Shown here: positions 1-6,645 of the stretch, in pieces
Numbering within the stretch: the first letter of the stretch is position 1
Layout of the letters: every line of letters starts with the position of its first letter
Source: Segetibacter sp.
GTDB lineage: Bacteria; Bacteroidota; Bacteroidia; Chitinophagales; Chitinophagaceae
NCBI GenBank assembly: GCA_030146445.1
Contig: JASLBT010000248.1
Span: 1-10,218 of the forward strand
Length of the DNA: 10,218 bases
Direction of reading: 5' to 3'
Translations under genes and position numbers: made by a program
The notes under the pieces: generated by a model
Told to the model about the DNA's origin: nothing
Seen by the model: the letters and a program-made list of their open reading frames with translations, nothing else
Databases searched by the model: none

Positions 1-25
1 TCCTTGCGGAACGTGAGCTCAAAAT

Positions 26-61
26 AAAAAAAAAGGGCTCCTCCGTAGAAACGGAGCAGCC
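26..61 (-). terminator. Intrinsic (Rho-independent) terminator for minus-strand transcription
   Basis: Positions 36-46 and 51-61 form an 11-bp stem with one C/C mismatch and an AGAA loop (47-50). Read on the minus strand, the stem is followed after one C by nine T residues (34-26), then A and TTTT. This is the classic GC stem plus U-tract layout. There is no T-run on the plus-strand side, so it is not bidirectional. It lies about 430 bases beyond the stop of the reductase-prenyltransferase gene, which is far for that gene's own terminator. It may instead mark the 3' end of the decayed coding-like frame at 90-347. Confidence 0.75.
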
Positions 62-181
62 TCTAACGATTGCTTGCCATATGAAAAAGTTACAATAATA
101 TTTTCAATTTCGGGATTGAACGATATATTTGCATACTATCGATTTTGGCCTCTAACATTGCTTCTAACGCTTGCTTGCCAT
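62..181. repeat. 19-bp direct repeat, copies at 62-80 and 163-181
   Basis: TCTAACGATTGCTTGCCAT at 62-80 and TCTAACGCTTGCTTGCCAT at 163-181 agree at 18 of 19 bases and start 101 bases apart. A shorter related copy, TCTAACATTGCT, sits at 151-162 directly before the second one. Both TCTAAC starts at 62 and 151 are preceded by GCC or similar. The offset of 101 is not a multiple of three, so the copies read in different frames. Origin unknown; it could be a local duplication or a scar of a small mobile sequence. Confidence 0.6.
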
Positions 182-347
182 TTTCCCCCGCTTTTGATTA
201 CAGAGTAAAAGTACGCCCCACATCATTTCAATATAATCAACTTCTTTCTTCATTTATTATCGCAAACAGCATCCGTTCAGGCGAAACCCGCACCTGTATT
301 GTATTGTACACCGATGAGTTAATGATCTCCAAGGTGAGAACGCTCCG
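90..347 (-). pseudogene. Possible decayed coding frame, stop-interrupted
   Basis: One minus-strand frame reads as plausible protein in two blocks, broken by in-frame stops. The first block, 347-240 (36 codons), includes VYNTIQVRVSPERMLFAIIN. The second, 197-93 (35 codons), includes ENGKQALEAMLEAKIDSMQ and ends at TAA (92-90), about 30 bases before the terminator stem. Stops lie at 239-237, 230-228 and 200-198. The NGKQALEAMLEAKID part resembles helix 2 of response-regulator receiver domains (NGxxALE...D), but that similarity is short and could be chance. Both blocks share a frame and end near a terminator, which fits a relic gene. I would not exclude random sequence. A 68-codon frame on the opposite strand (145-351) starts with TTG and looks like a shadow. 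Confidence 0.25.
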
Positions 348-494
348 CTAAATTTTTATGCATAGTTGCATTTCACCTCACTTATTCTGTTTTTTATACT
401 TAAACGTGCTAACTAATTGATTTTGTCCTTAAAAAATAACGTATAGAATTCATATTAATGTAACACGAATTATTTAATTTATTGCTTTGTGCGT

Positions 495-2042
495 TTACAT
501 GAGGTTGATCAATGGAATCAGCCCAAACCAAAGAATGTAACTCAAAGCGGCGACTAACAATCCGTCGATGCGGCTTGGGGGCGTGGGATTACGGAGGTAT
601 TTTGATAAGAGATAAACAATCAGAAGGGCATGTGGAATAACAAAAAAGAGCAGGTTAGTAAAAGCACTTTCTTGGACTTCAAACAACTGGTAAACAACGA
701 CCAGCATCGCCGCCGTTAACGTAAAAACAATGGCAAGCCGCACCACGCTTCTTTTGCCCAGCAGAACGGCTAGGGTATTTTTGGACACCGACTTATCGGC
801 ATCATGGTCGGGAATACCCGCCAGCATGATACTCGGCAAGACACTAAGGAACAGGGGAAGACTTAACAGCCATGGAAATTGATCAGCCACCCTCCCGCCC
901 TGGAAGATGTATCCACAAATAATTACGGCGAAACTGTGGGTAAAAGCAACTGTTGCCTCACCTAACCCGCGGTATGATAAGCGCAGGGGCGGAACCGTAT
1001 AACCAATCGTAATCACGGTAAGCGCAAAACACGTTATCATCATTGTTGAAAAAGCACCCCTTGCTTCCGACAGTACTAAGGCAAGCGCACCAAAACAAAG
1101 CCCCAAGGCGATCATAATGCCATACCTGACTTCTTTTTGGCTTAGAAGTTTGTCGACCATGACTCGGGAGCCTCCGGAAAACGGACTGAAATACCGGTTT
1201 TGAACATCAGATGGAAAATCAACATAGTCATTTGACAACACGGTTACCAGTTCCAGCAGAAAAAGCCATAGATAGCCTATCCAGAAAATAAGTGGGCTGA
1301 AGCCGTATCCCATTTGCCCGGCGGCGACAGCACCGGCGGCATATGCAATAAAGGTCATGGGATAAAACTGAAAACGAATTGCCTTAAACCATGCCTGAGC
1401 TTTTATACTAAACTTCTTAAAAGGCGACAGGGCGCCAGACTTTAGCTGGGCGCCCAGCTGATAGGTCTTTTCCAGCCATATCTTTCTTTCATGTTCGCCA
1501 GCCGATTTTACCGGTCCGAAAATCACGTTTTTCAACATCGAGAACCCGCAAAAGCCTAATGTAGCGCGTCGCATCGCGTTGTTGCCGGGGGCGCGGTATA
1601 TAAAATTGTACACGAGTTTCGGGGTGTCCATTGTTGTGATGAGTTGGGCAGTTTTCCCCCGCAACAAGGGCGCATAACCGGTGCCGCCCTCAATGTCATC
1701 AAAAGCAAATCCCGACGTAAATACCCGGTCGATAAATCCCTTTAATATAGCAGGCATTGTTCCCCACCATGTGGGATAGATAAAAACCAGGTGATCTGCC
1801 CAGGCTATTAACTGCTGTGCACGAACCAGGCATGGTTCCATAAACTGGGCGTTGGGTGAGCGATGCAGCACGTCTGGCTCAAAGGAGATGGCATAAAGGT
1901 CAATTTTTTCTACAACCGCACCTGCCGCAGTGGCTCCGGCTTCATAACGTTCGCTTAAAGCAGCGGAGAAACTTCCCTCCCTGGGATGACCATTGATCAC
2001 CAACACCTTTAGACCGATGCCTTGCAAGTTATTCCTGCTCAT
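495..2042 (-). CDS. NAD(P)H:quinone oxidoreductase-UbiA/MenA-like prenyltransferase fusion
   Basis: This 515-residue protein has two parts. Residues 12-200 are a flavodoxin-fold NAD(P)H-dependent oxidoreductase of the NQO1/MdaB type. They carry the FMN/FAD-binding INGHPREGS loop (16-24) and the family signature YPTWWGTMPAILKGFIDRVF (89-108). Residues 215-515 are a polytopic UbiA-superfamily prenyltransferase. The first Asp-rich motif is NDYVDFPSD (271-279, fitting NDxxDxxxD), followed by FSGGSRV (288-294), the PPLRLSYRGLGE loop and the second Asp-rich motif PDHDADK (411-417). All metal-binding Asp residues appear intact. FSGGS and PPLxLSYRGLGE favour the MenA (dihydroxynaphthoate prenyltransferase) side. 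The likely role is membrane prenylation of an aromatic or quinol acceptor, with the reductase perhaps supplying the reduced acceptor; that link is inference. I chose ATG at 2042. An in-frame TTG at 2051 would add three residues. The helicase gene ends 77 bp upstream, so cotranscription is possible. Confidence 0.85.
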   Translation of the reverse strand: MSRNNLQGIGLKVLVINGHPREGSFSAALSERYEAGATAAGAVVEKIDLYAISFEPDVLHRSPNAQFMEPCLVRAQQLIAWADHLVFIYPTWWGTMPAILKGFIDRVFTSGFAFDDIEGGTGYAPLLRGKTAQLITTMDTPKLVYNFIYRAPGNNAMRRATLGFCGFSMLKNVIFGPVKSAGEHERKIWLEKTYQLGAQLKSGALSPFKKFSIKAQAWFKAIRFQFYPMTFIAYAAGAVAAGQMGYGFSPLIFWIGYLWLFLLELVTVLSNDYVDFPSDVQNRYFSPFSGGSRVMVDKLLSQKEVRYGIMIALGLCFGALALVLSEARGAFSTMMITCFALTVITIGYTVPPLRLSYRGLGEATVAFTHSFAVIICGYIFQGGRVADQFPWLLSLPLFLSVLPSIMLAGIPDHDADKSVSKNTLAVLLGKRSVVRLAIVFTLTAAMLVVVYQLFEVQESAFTNLLFFVIPHALLIVYLLSKYLRNPTPPSRIDGLLVAALSYILWFGLIPLINLM

Positions 2043-2058
2043 ATATTGCAAATTCGAC

Positions 2059-2070
2059 GATTTATAAATC
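2059..2070. promoter_or_regulatory. 12-bp perfect palindrome upstream of the fusion gene
   Basis: GATTTATAAATC is its own reverse complement and lies 16 bp before the ATG at 2042, in the 77-bp spacer after the helicase gene. It could be a small operator or a weak AT-rich promoter element. A palindrome this AT-rich can also arise by chance. No second copy was noticed in the window. Confidence 0.2.
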
Positions 2071-2119
2071 CAGCCAGATTTGAACCATCCTCTTGCAATA
2101 ATCAGGCAACCCCGACACG

Positions 2120-5011
2120 TTAACTGAACAGGTATGCTATGTCGTCCTCATCAAGTGACTTCATGAATCCCTCATCATCAGCAACCAACTGGTCGGAAAG
2201 CTTCTTTTTCCTTTGCTGTAGTCCGAGAATCTTTTCTTCAATAGTATCCTTGCAGACGACTTTATACGCAAAAACCTTTTTGGTTTGGCCAATCCGGTGG
2301 GTTCTATCGATGGCCTGTTGTTCAACGGCGGTGTTCCACCAGGGATCAAAAAGGAACACATAGTCTGCAGACGTTAGCGTGAGACCGGTATTTCCTGCTT
2401 TAAGACTAATCAGGAATAAATTTGTTGAATTGTCTTCATGCTGAAAGGCATTAACCATGGCAAGCCTTTTTTCTGGTGGCGTCTGCCCATCGAAGTGATA
2501 GTAAGAAATGCCCTGCCTGTCGCACTCGCCAGCCAGGAGCTTCAACATACTGCTGAATTGTGAAAACACCAGTGCTTTGTGTTTACCAAGAACATTTTTC
2601 AGTTCCGAAATCAATACTTCCGTTTTCACGGAATCAGTGCACCCATGTTGTTCCACAGCTGGAAGCAACAATGGGGAATTACAAATCTGCCTCAGCTTCA
2701 TAATCCCTTGCAAGACCGCCAGTTTGCTTTTGTTTAGTCCATTGCTTTTGATGTTCAGGAAAATGTTTCCACGCACCTGGTCTTTGATTTCATTATAGAG
2801 TTCTTTCTGGCTGCCGCTCATATTGCACCATAAAACGATCTCCGTTTTTCCCGGCAGGTCTTTCGCAACTTGTTCTTTTGTTCGTCGTAATATAAAAGGA
2901 GCGGTAAGTTTTCGAAGTGCCAGGATTTTATCTTCATCCTGGTACCTGTCGATCGCGTCGGCGTATTCTTTCTTGAAAAATTCCCTGCTTCCGAACATAC
3001 CAGGGAGTGAAAAGTTCAATTGAGAATAGAGGTCGAAGGTGTTGTTTACTACGGGCGTCCCGCTCAGGGCTATCCGGCTCGCAGCATTTATCTGGTTTAC
3101 CGCCGTGGTAATTTGCGCGGAAGGATTCTTAATGTTGTGGCTTTCATCGATCACTGCGACCCCATATTCCTGGGCCGACAGCATTTCAACGTCCGATCTT
3201 AGTGTTCCATAGCTGGTGATAATTACCTGCTTGCCACTCTTCAGCACCTCTTTGTCCCGGGAAGTCCCGTGATAAACCACACTGGTGATTCCAGGACTAA
3301 ACTTCTGCAGTTCCTGCTGCCAGTTGTAAATAAGGGAGGAAGGTGAAACAATAAGATTGATCGAGGTTGGATTTCGGTGAATGTAATAAGCCAGGAAACA
3401 TATGGTTTGAAGTGTTTTACCCAACCCCATATCATCTGCCAGGCAGCCGCCTGCTCCTGCTTCAGCCAAAAGCGTGAGCCACTCGAAACCCTTTTGCTGG
3501 TACGGGCGGAGGGTAGCCTGAACACTTACGGGCAACTCGTAAATTGGTTCAGTTCCCTCCTGCCACTGCTTCCATTTCTCCCACCATATTTTTTTCATCA
3601 GCGGCTGCAGCACCGTGCCGCGGCTGTTGCCGGACTCGGCAGCAATTGCCATGAAACGGGTAACACTAACCCGGTCTTTCTGTATTTTTCCATGTTTTAC
3701 TATGGCTGCATATTGTCCCAGCCATTCTTCACCAAGTATGCCAAGGCTGGAGTCTTTTAACATCACGGCCTTCTGCCCTGCAAGCAACATTTTCTGCAAA
3801 ATGGTTAGTGAGAGTGCCTCCTTACCGAACATCACCTGCATTTCCAGCTCAACCCGGCTGCCCTCCTCTTTGATCACTTTCACCATTGTTTCCGGCTTGA
3901 AGGAAGAATACCTGAAGTGGTGTAGCATATCCATGCCTACCAGTTCTATCCCTGCTTCAAGCATCTTATGAAACGATTTCAGAAACCATTGCTTTTTTTG
4001 TGCCTCCGCAAACGACACATAAAAGTAACCGTTTCGTTGCTGTAGAAAATTAGGGTGAAAAGACGCCAGTTCGTTAAGAAAAGCGGCTTCGGTTTCCTTG
4101 TCGCGCACAATTACATATTCCTCACCATCGACTACTGTTTCAAAGGTCGGCCTCCAGGGAGCTTCTACGATAAATCCATCGTAAACCCACTGCGGGGTAA
4201 ACATCAAAAAAGCGTTGTTGAGCTCACTGAGCAGCACCCGGTTTTGTGGCTTTAGCTGCACTTCCTTTTTTGAAAAGAGCTCATTGCGGTTAACCGGGTA
4301 GTCCTCCTCCAGTTTCTTCAAAATTTGTTGCGAAAAAGCTACAGGGTCAAAAGAGTATTGTGACAGATTTGCTTCCTCAATCCAGTCAAGCGTCTGCACG
4401 TCTTTGAAAGACAGCATAAAGTATTCGTTAGCACTTTCCAACAAAAACCGGTAACGCGTAAACCGATCAATGGGGTAAGCAAACCCATTGATAAGTACGT
4501 GGATCCTTAATAACAGCCTGTCTGCATCTTTAACTACGTCAAAACTCAGTGAACATGGATAACTGCTGAAAGTACAAGGGGCTGTCTTAAATTTTTTACC
4601 TTCAACAGCTGTTCTATGGTACCATTTCAGCGTGTTTGAAAACGGCTTTAACCTGTTAAAAAGGTCATTGTAATGGCGGGTAATTGATCGTTCCATATAC
4701 ACCTCTTTTGAAACGCCGGCCTTTTGGGTCGCCAATTTTTTACCGATGTCCTGTTCCGCCATCATTAGGTGATCGGAGGTAAAACGTACCAGTGCATCTT
4801 TGCAAGCCGGTGACACATGCTTGTATGCATTTCTTAGCTCGCCGGTGGTCAATTCATTTACTTCGTAGTCGATGCCCTTAGCTGACCGGCTGATGTGAAG
4901 TGACCGGATGGGTTCATGCCCCCGATTAAGGTGTTCAGGTAGAAGCAATAAGGCCACTTTCTTTTCAATTTTCTCAGCTGTTTTCATTCGATCCCTTTGT
5001 GTCGCAAACAT
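2120..5011 (-). CDS. SNF2/SWI2-family DNA-dependent ATPase (helicase-like)
   Basis: The 963-residue protein has a complete SNF2 ATPase core in its C-terminal half. Motif I (Walker A) is ADDMGLGKT (525-533), motif II is DESH (622-625) and motif III is SGTP (650-653). FILRRTKEQV follows at about 706-715. Lobe 2 has ALVFSQFSSML (813-823), KAGNTGLTLTSADYVFLFDP (871-890) and motif VI DRTHRIGQ (902-909). Such enzymes translocate on double-stranded DNA and remodel bound protein; the substrate here is unknown. Residues 1-500 are hydrophilic and not assignable by eye. I do not see the CxC...CxH SWIM zinc finger common in bacterial SNF2 proteins. The start is ATG at 5011. A second ATG at 4987 (residue 9) follows AAAGGGATCGA, a possible ribosome site, and is equally plausible. 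The fusion gene follows after 77 bp on the same strand. Confidence 0.93.
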   Translation of the reverse strand: MFATQRDRMKTAEKIEKKVALLLLPEHLNRGHEPIRSLHISRSAKGIDYEVNELTTGELRNAYKHVSPACKDALVRFTSDHLMMAEQDIGKKLATQKAGVSKEVYMERSITRHYNDLFNRLKPFSNTLKWYHRTAVEGKKFKTAPCTFSSYPCSLSFDVVKDADRLLLRIHVLINGFAYPIDRFTRYRFLLESANEYFMLSFKDVQTLDWIEEANLSQYSFDPVAFSQQILKKLEEDYPVNRNELFSKKEVQLKPQNRVLLSELNNAFLMFTPQWVYDGFIVEAPWRPTFETVVDGEEYVIVRDKETEAAFLNELASFHPNFLQQRNGYFYVSFAEAQKKQWFLKSFHKMLEAGIELVGMDMLHHFRYSSFKPETMVKVIKEEGSRVELEMQVMFGKEALSLTILQKMLLAGQKAVMLKDSSLGILGEEWLGQYAAIVKHGKIQKDRVSVTRFMAIAAESGNSRGTVLQPLMKKIWWEKWKQWQEGTEPIYELPVSVQATLRPYQQKGFEWLTLLAEAGAGGCLADDMGLGKTLQTICFLAYYIHRNPTSINLIVSPSSLIYNWQQELQKFSPGITSVVYHGTSRDKEVLKSGKQVIITSYGTLRSDVEMLSAQEYGVAVIDESHNIKNPSAQITTAVNQINAASRIALSGTPVVNNTFDLYSQLNFSLPGMFGSREFFKKEYADAIDRYQDEDKILALRKLTAPFILRRTKEQVAKDLPGKTEIVLWCNMSGSQKELYNEIKDQVRGNIFLNIKSNGLNKSKLAVLQGIMKLRQICNSPLLLPAVEQHGCTDSVKTEVLISELKNVLGKHKALVFSQFSSMLKLLAGECDRQGISYYHFDGQTPPEKRLAMVNAFQHEDNSTNLFLISLKAGNTGLTLTSADYVFLFDPWWNTAVEQQAIDRTHRIGQTKKVFAYKVVCKDTIEEKILGLQQRKKKLSDQLVADDEGFMKSLDEDDIAYLFS

Positions 5012-5362
5012 AATAGATGGTGGTGGCAGCGTGGGGTATTAACAGCAAAAGATATACACATCAACCCAGACGTAAGGTGGATAACAATATCGAAGTTTTC
5101 GGCTCGGAATCAGCGTCGTTTACTTATGCTTTTTGAAGATACCCGGCGAATAGCATGTTGCCGTACATGTAAGTGACCGGTCAACAGGTCCGCCGCAGTT
5201 TACAACGACGCTCAACAAAATTCCTGAAACTCGTAAACTGAATTAGCTTTCATATATCCGGCGCTGGAACGTTACACATCCGCTGCCAACTGACCTGAAG
5301 CGAACTGTGATTTGAGAACAAGGCAGTACATTTAAATATTATTCATCACCTCAACTGTACCA
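5012..5362. other. Divergent intergenic region with a 9-bp inverted repeat
   Basis: These 351 bases separate the minus-strand helicase from the plus-strand DUF4440 gene and must hold both promoters. I see no gene or RNA in them. AGCGTCGTT (5112-5120) and AACGACGCT (5204-5212) are perfect inverted repeats 83 bases apart. Inside lies the palindrome GACCGGTC (5175-5182). Near the helicase start, TATGTTTG on the minus strand (about 5012-5005) matches the Bacteroidota -7 consensus TAnnTTTG, but no TTG lies at the expected -33 distance. For the plus-strand gene, no box fits both elements. Confidence 0.45.
5112..5212. repeat. Inverted repeat, 9-bp arms 83 bases apart
   Basis: The arms AGCGTCGTT (5112-5120) and AACGACGCT (5204-5212) are exact reverse complements. 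The flanks continue to be loosely similar beyond the arms on the inner side (TAC versus GTA after a one-base gap). The 101-base unit carries no coding frame that I recognise. It could be a small non-autonomous repeat element, paired operator half-sites or chance. Confidence 0.4.
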
Positions 5363-5785
5363 ATGAAAACGCTGTTCATCATCCTGACCATTATCACTTC
5401 AGGCGGCTCTGTATATGCACAAACCGATCAGCAGGCTATCCGTACCCTTATGCAAATGCAGGAAAAAGCCTGGAACCACGGCGATATAAATGGCTTTATG
5501 GAAGGTTATCTAAAATCGGATAGTATGCTGTTTGTAGGGAGCAAAGGACCAACTTATGGCTGGAAGACTACCCTGGAACATTACAAAAAGGGATATCCCG
5601 ACACAGCCGCAATGGGTAAGCTTCATTTCGATATTCTCCAAATCAAACCGTTAGCAGGGCCCTACTATTTTGTGCTTGGAAAATGGCAACTGACGAGAAC
5701 CGTTGGGAATGTAGGGGGTTATTACACTTTACTTTTTCAAAAGATCAATAACCGGTTTTACATCATTGCAGATCACAGCAGCTAG
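5363..5785 (+). CDS. Secreted DUF4440/SnoaL-like (NTF2-fold) protein
   Basis: This is a 140-residue protein. Residues 1-19 form a Sec signal peptide: MKTLFIILTIITS is hydrophobic, and cleavage probably falls after VYA, leaving QTDQQ, a common Bacteroidota arrangement. The mature part is an NTF2-like domain with the familiar blocks MQEKAWNHGDINGFMEGYLK (32-51), TYGWKTTLEHYKKGYP, FVLGKWQLTRT and the ending YIIADHSS. Length and ending match full-length members of this family, so the gene looks complete. The biochemical function is unknown; relatives include enzymes such as polyketide cyclases and many uncharacterised secreted proteins. It is expected in the periplasm or exported. The start ATG at 5363 is fixed by the signal peptide. 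Peptidase E follows 100 bp downstream on the same strand, so the two could share a transcript. Confidence 0.88.
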   Translation: MKTLFIILTIITSGGSVYAQTDQQAIRTLMQMQEKAWNHGDINGFMEGYLKSDSMLFVGSKGPTYGWKTTLEHYKKGYPDTAAMGKLHFDILQIKPLAGPYYFVLGKWQLTRTVGNVGGYYTLLFQKINNRFYIIADHSS

Positions 5786-5815
5786 CCGGAAATCTCAAAA
5801 ACATTCTACTAAAAT

Positions 5816-5850
5816 CGGGGAGAAATTTACGCTGCCAGGTTCTTCCCCGG
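5816..5850 (+). other. Hairpin between the DUF4440 gene and pepE
   Basis: CGGGGAGAA (5816-5824) pairs with TTCTTCCCCG (5840-5849), giving nine base pairs with one bulged T (5843) and a 15-base loop. No T-tract follows, so it is not a standard intrinsic terminator. It could slow transcription, stabilise the upstream message or form part of the pepE leader. TATATTTA at 5852-5859, just after it, is one base off the Bacteroidota -7 box but lacks a clear TTG partner. Confidence 0.3.
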
Positions 5851-5885
5851 ATATATTTACAGCTCTCATACCAGCATCCCGACAT

Positions 5886-6605
5886 ATGAATAATCAGCGC
5901 ATACTCGCATTTAGCAGTTCGAGAGTCGGCAGCTCCGGCTACCTCGAATTTGCCGCGCCGGAAATAAAAGAATTTTTGGGAAATCATTCCCGGAACATTG
6001 CATTCATCCCTTTTGCATCTGTAACCAACGATTATGAGAACTATTACTCAATGGTACAGGAGGGGCTACAACAAACAGGATACAGTATTGAGCTGGTAAA
6101 ACCCTGGGAAGCAAAGGCGGTGATATCTCGTTGCGACGCAATTATGGTTGGCGGTGGCAATACGTTTAAACTGATTCACGACTTGTATGCTCAAGACCTT
6201 GTAGAATTCGTGAAAATGAAGGTAGCCCAGGGCATTCCGTACATTGGCTGGAGTGCAGGCGCTAACATTGCCGGTGCAACGATATGCACGACCAACGATA
6301 TGCCCATCATTCAACCCCCGAGCTTTGCGGGCTTCCGATTCCTGCCCTTCCAGCTTAACCCGCACTACATCAACCAAACTGTTGAAGGTCACAATGGTGA
6401 AACCCGTGATGAACGGCTAACCGAGTTCACGCAATTAAATCACGGGGTGCCGGTGGTGGGCCTGCCTGAAGGAAGCCTGTTAAAACTTGAAGCAGGAAAA
6501 GTCTGGTATAGGGGTCAATCTCCTGCGGTGCTGTTTGTATTCAAAGACGGCCGAACTGAACGAAAAGAGATCGTACCGGATACTGACCTGACCTTTCTGA
6601 TGTAG
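5886..6605 (+). CDS. pepE: Peptidase E (alpha-aspartyl dipeptidase, family S51)
   Basis: This is a 239-residue cytoplasmic serine peptidase that hydrolyses dipeptides and some longer peptides with N-terminal aspartate. The nucleophile elbow is GWSAGAN with Ser123. TTNDMP supplies Asp138 and NPHY supplies His160; each is offset by three from the E. coli PepE triad (Ser120, Asp135, His157). MVGGGNTFKL (87-96), EGHNGETRDER (167-177) and VGLPEG (191-196) are further family blocks. The length is close to the 229 residues of E. coli PepE. The frame is open back to a TTG at 5766 inside the preceding gene, but those 40 residues have no family similarity. ATG at 5886 gives the usual N-terminus (MNNQRILAFSSS). 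There is no signal peptide. It converges on the outer-membrane protein gene with only 40 bp between the stops. Confidence 0.95.
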   Translation: MNNQRILAFSSSRVGSSGYLEFAAPEIKEFLGNHSRNIAFIPFASVTNDYENYYSMVQEGLQQTGYSIELVKPWEAKAVISRCDAIMVGGGNTFKLIHDLYAQDLVEFVKMKVAQGIPYIGWSAGANIAGATICTTNDMPIIQPPSFAGFRFLPFQLNPHYINQTVEGHNGETRDERLTEFTQLNHGVPVVGLPEGSLLKLEAGKVWYRGQSPAVLFVFKDGRTERKEIVPDTDLTFLM

Positions 6606-6645
6606 CAGTGAAGATGGAATTACTAAGGCAACCGGCTGTCCATGC

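Larger units (their letters stand above)
1..494. other. Region without an intact gene
   Basis: This stretch downstream of the reductase-prenyltransferase gene is AT-rich, especially 352-494. I see the minus-strand terminator (26-61), the 19-bp direct repeat and the stop-interrupted minus-strand frame listed separately. In 352-494 I see no gene, RNA fold or clear promoter. The window edge truncates whatever lies to the left; nothing recognisable is encoded in 1-25. Confidence 0.5.

Noticed and set aside
62..181. Integron attC site
   Set aside because: TCTAACG resembles the left end of attC, but no GTTRRRY partner or paired inner arms follow within a usable distance, and no integrase is present.
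145..351. 68-codon plus-strand frame
   Set aside because: It starts with TTG, has no recognisable family, contains the direct repeat and lies opposite the better minus-strand coding-like frame.
2071..2095. tRNA-like T-loop (GGTTCAAATC on the minus strand)
   Set aside because: The flanking bases do not form a T-stem and no other tRNA arm is present.
495..5011. Defence island built around the SNF2 gene
   Set aside because: No nuclease, methyltransferase, phospholipase or other typical defence partner is nearby; the neighbours are metabolic or envelope genes.
5766..5885. N-terminal extension of peptidase E overlapping the DUF4440 gene
   Set aside because: The extension starts with TTG, is unlike any peptidase E N-terminus, and covers the hairpin region; the ATG at 5886 gives the normal family start.
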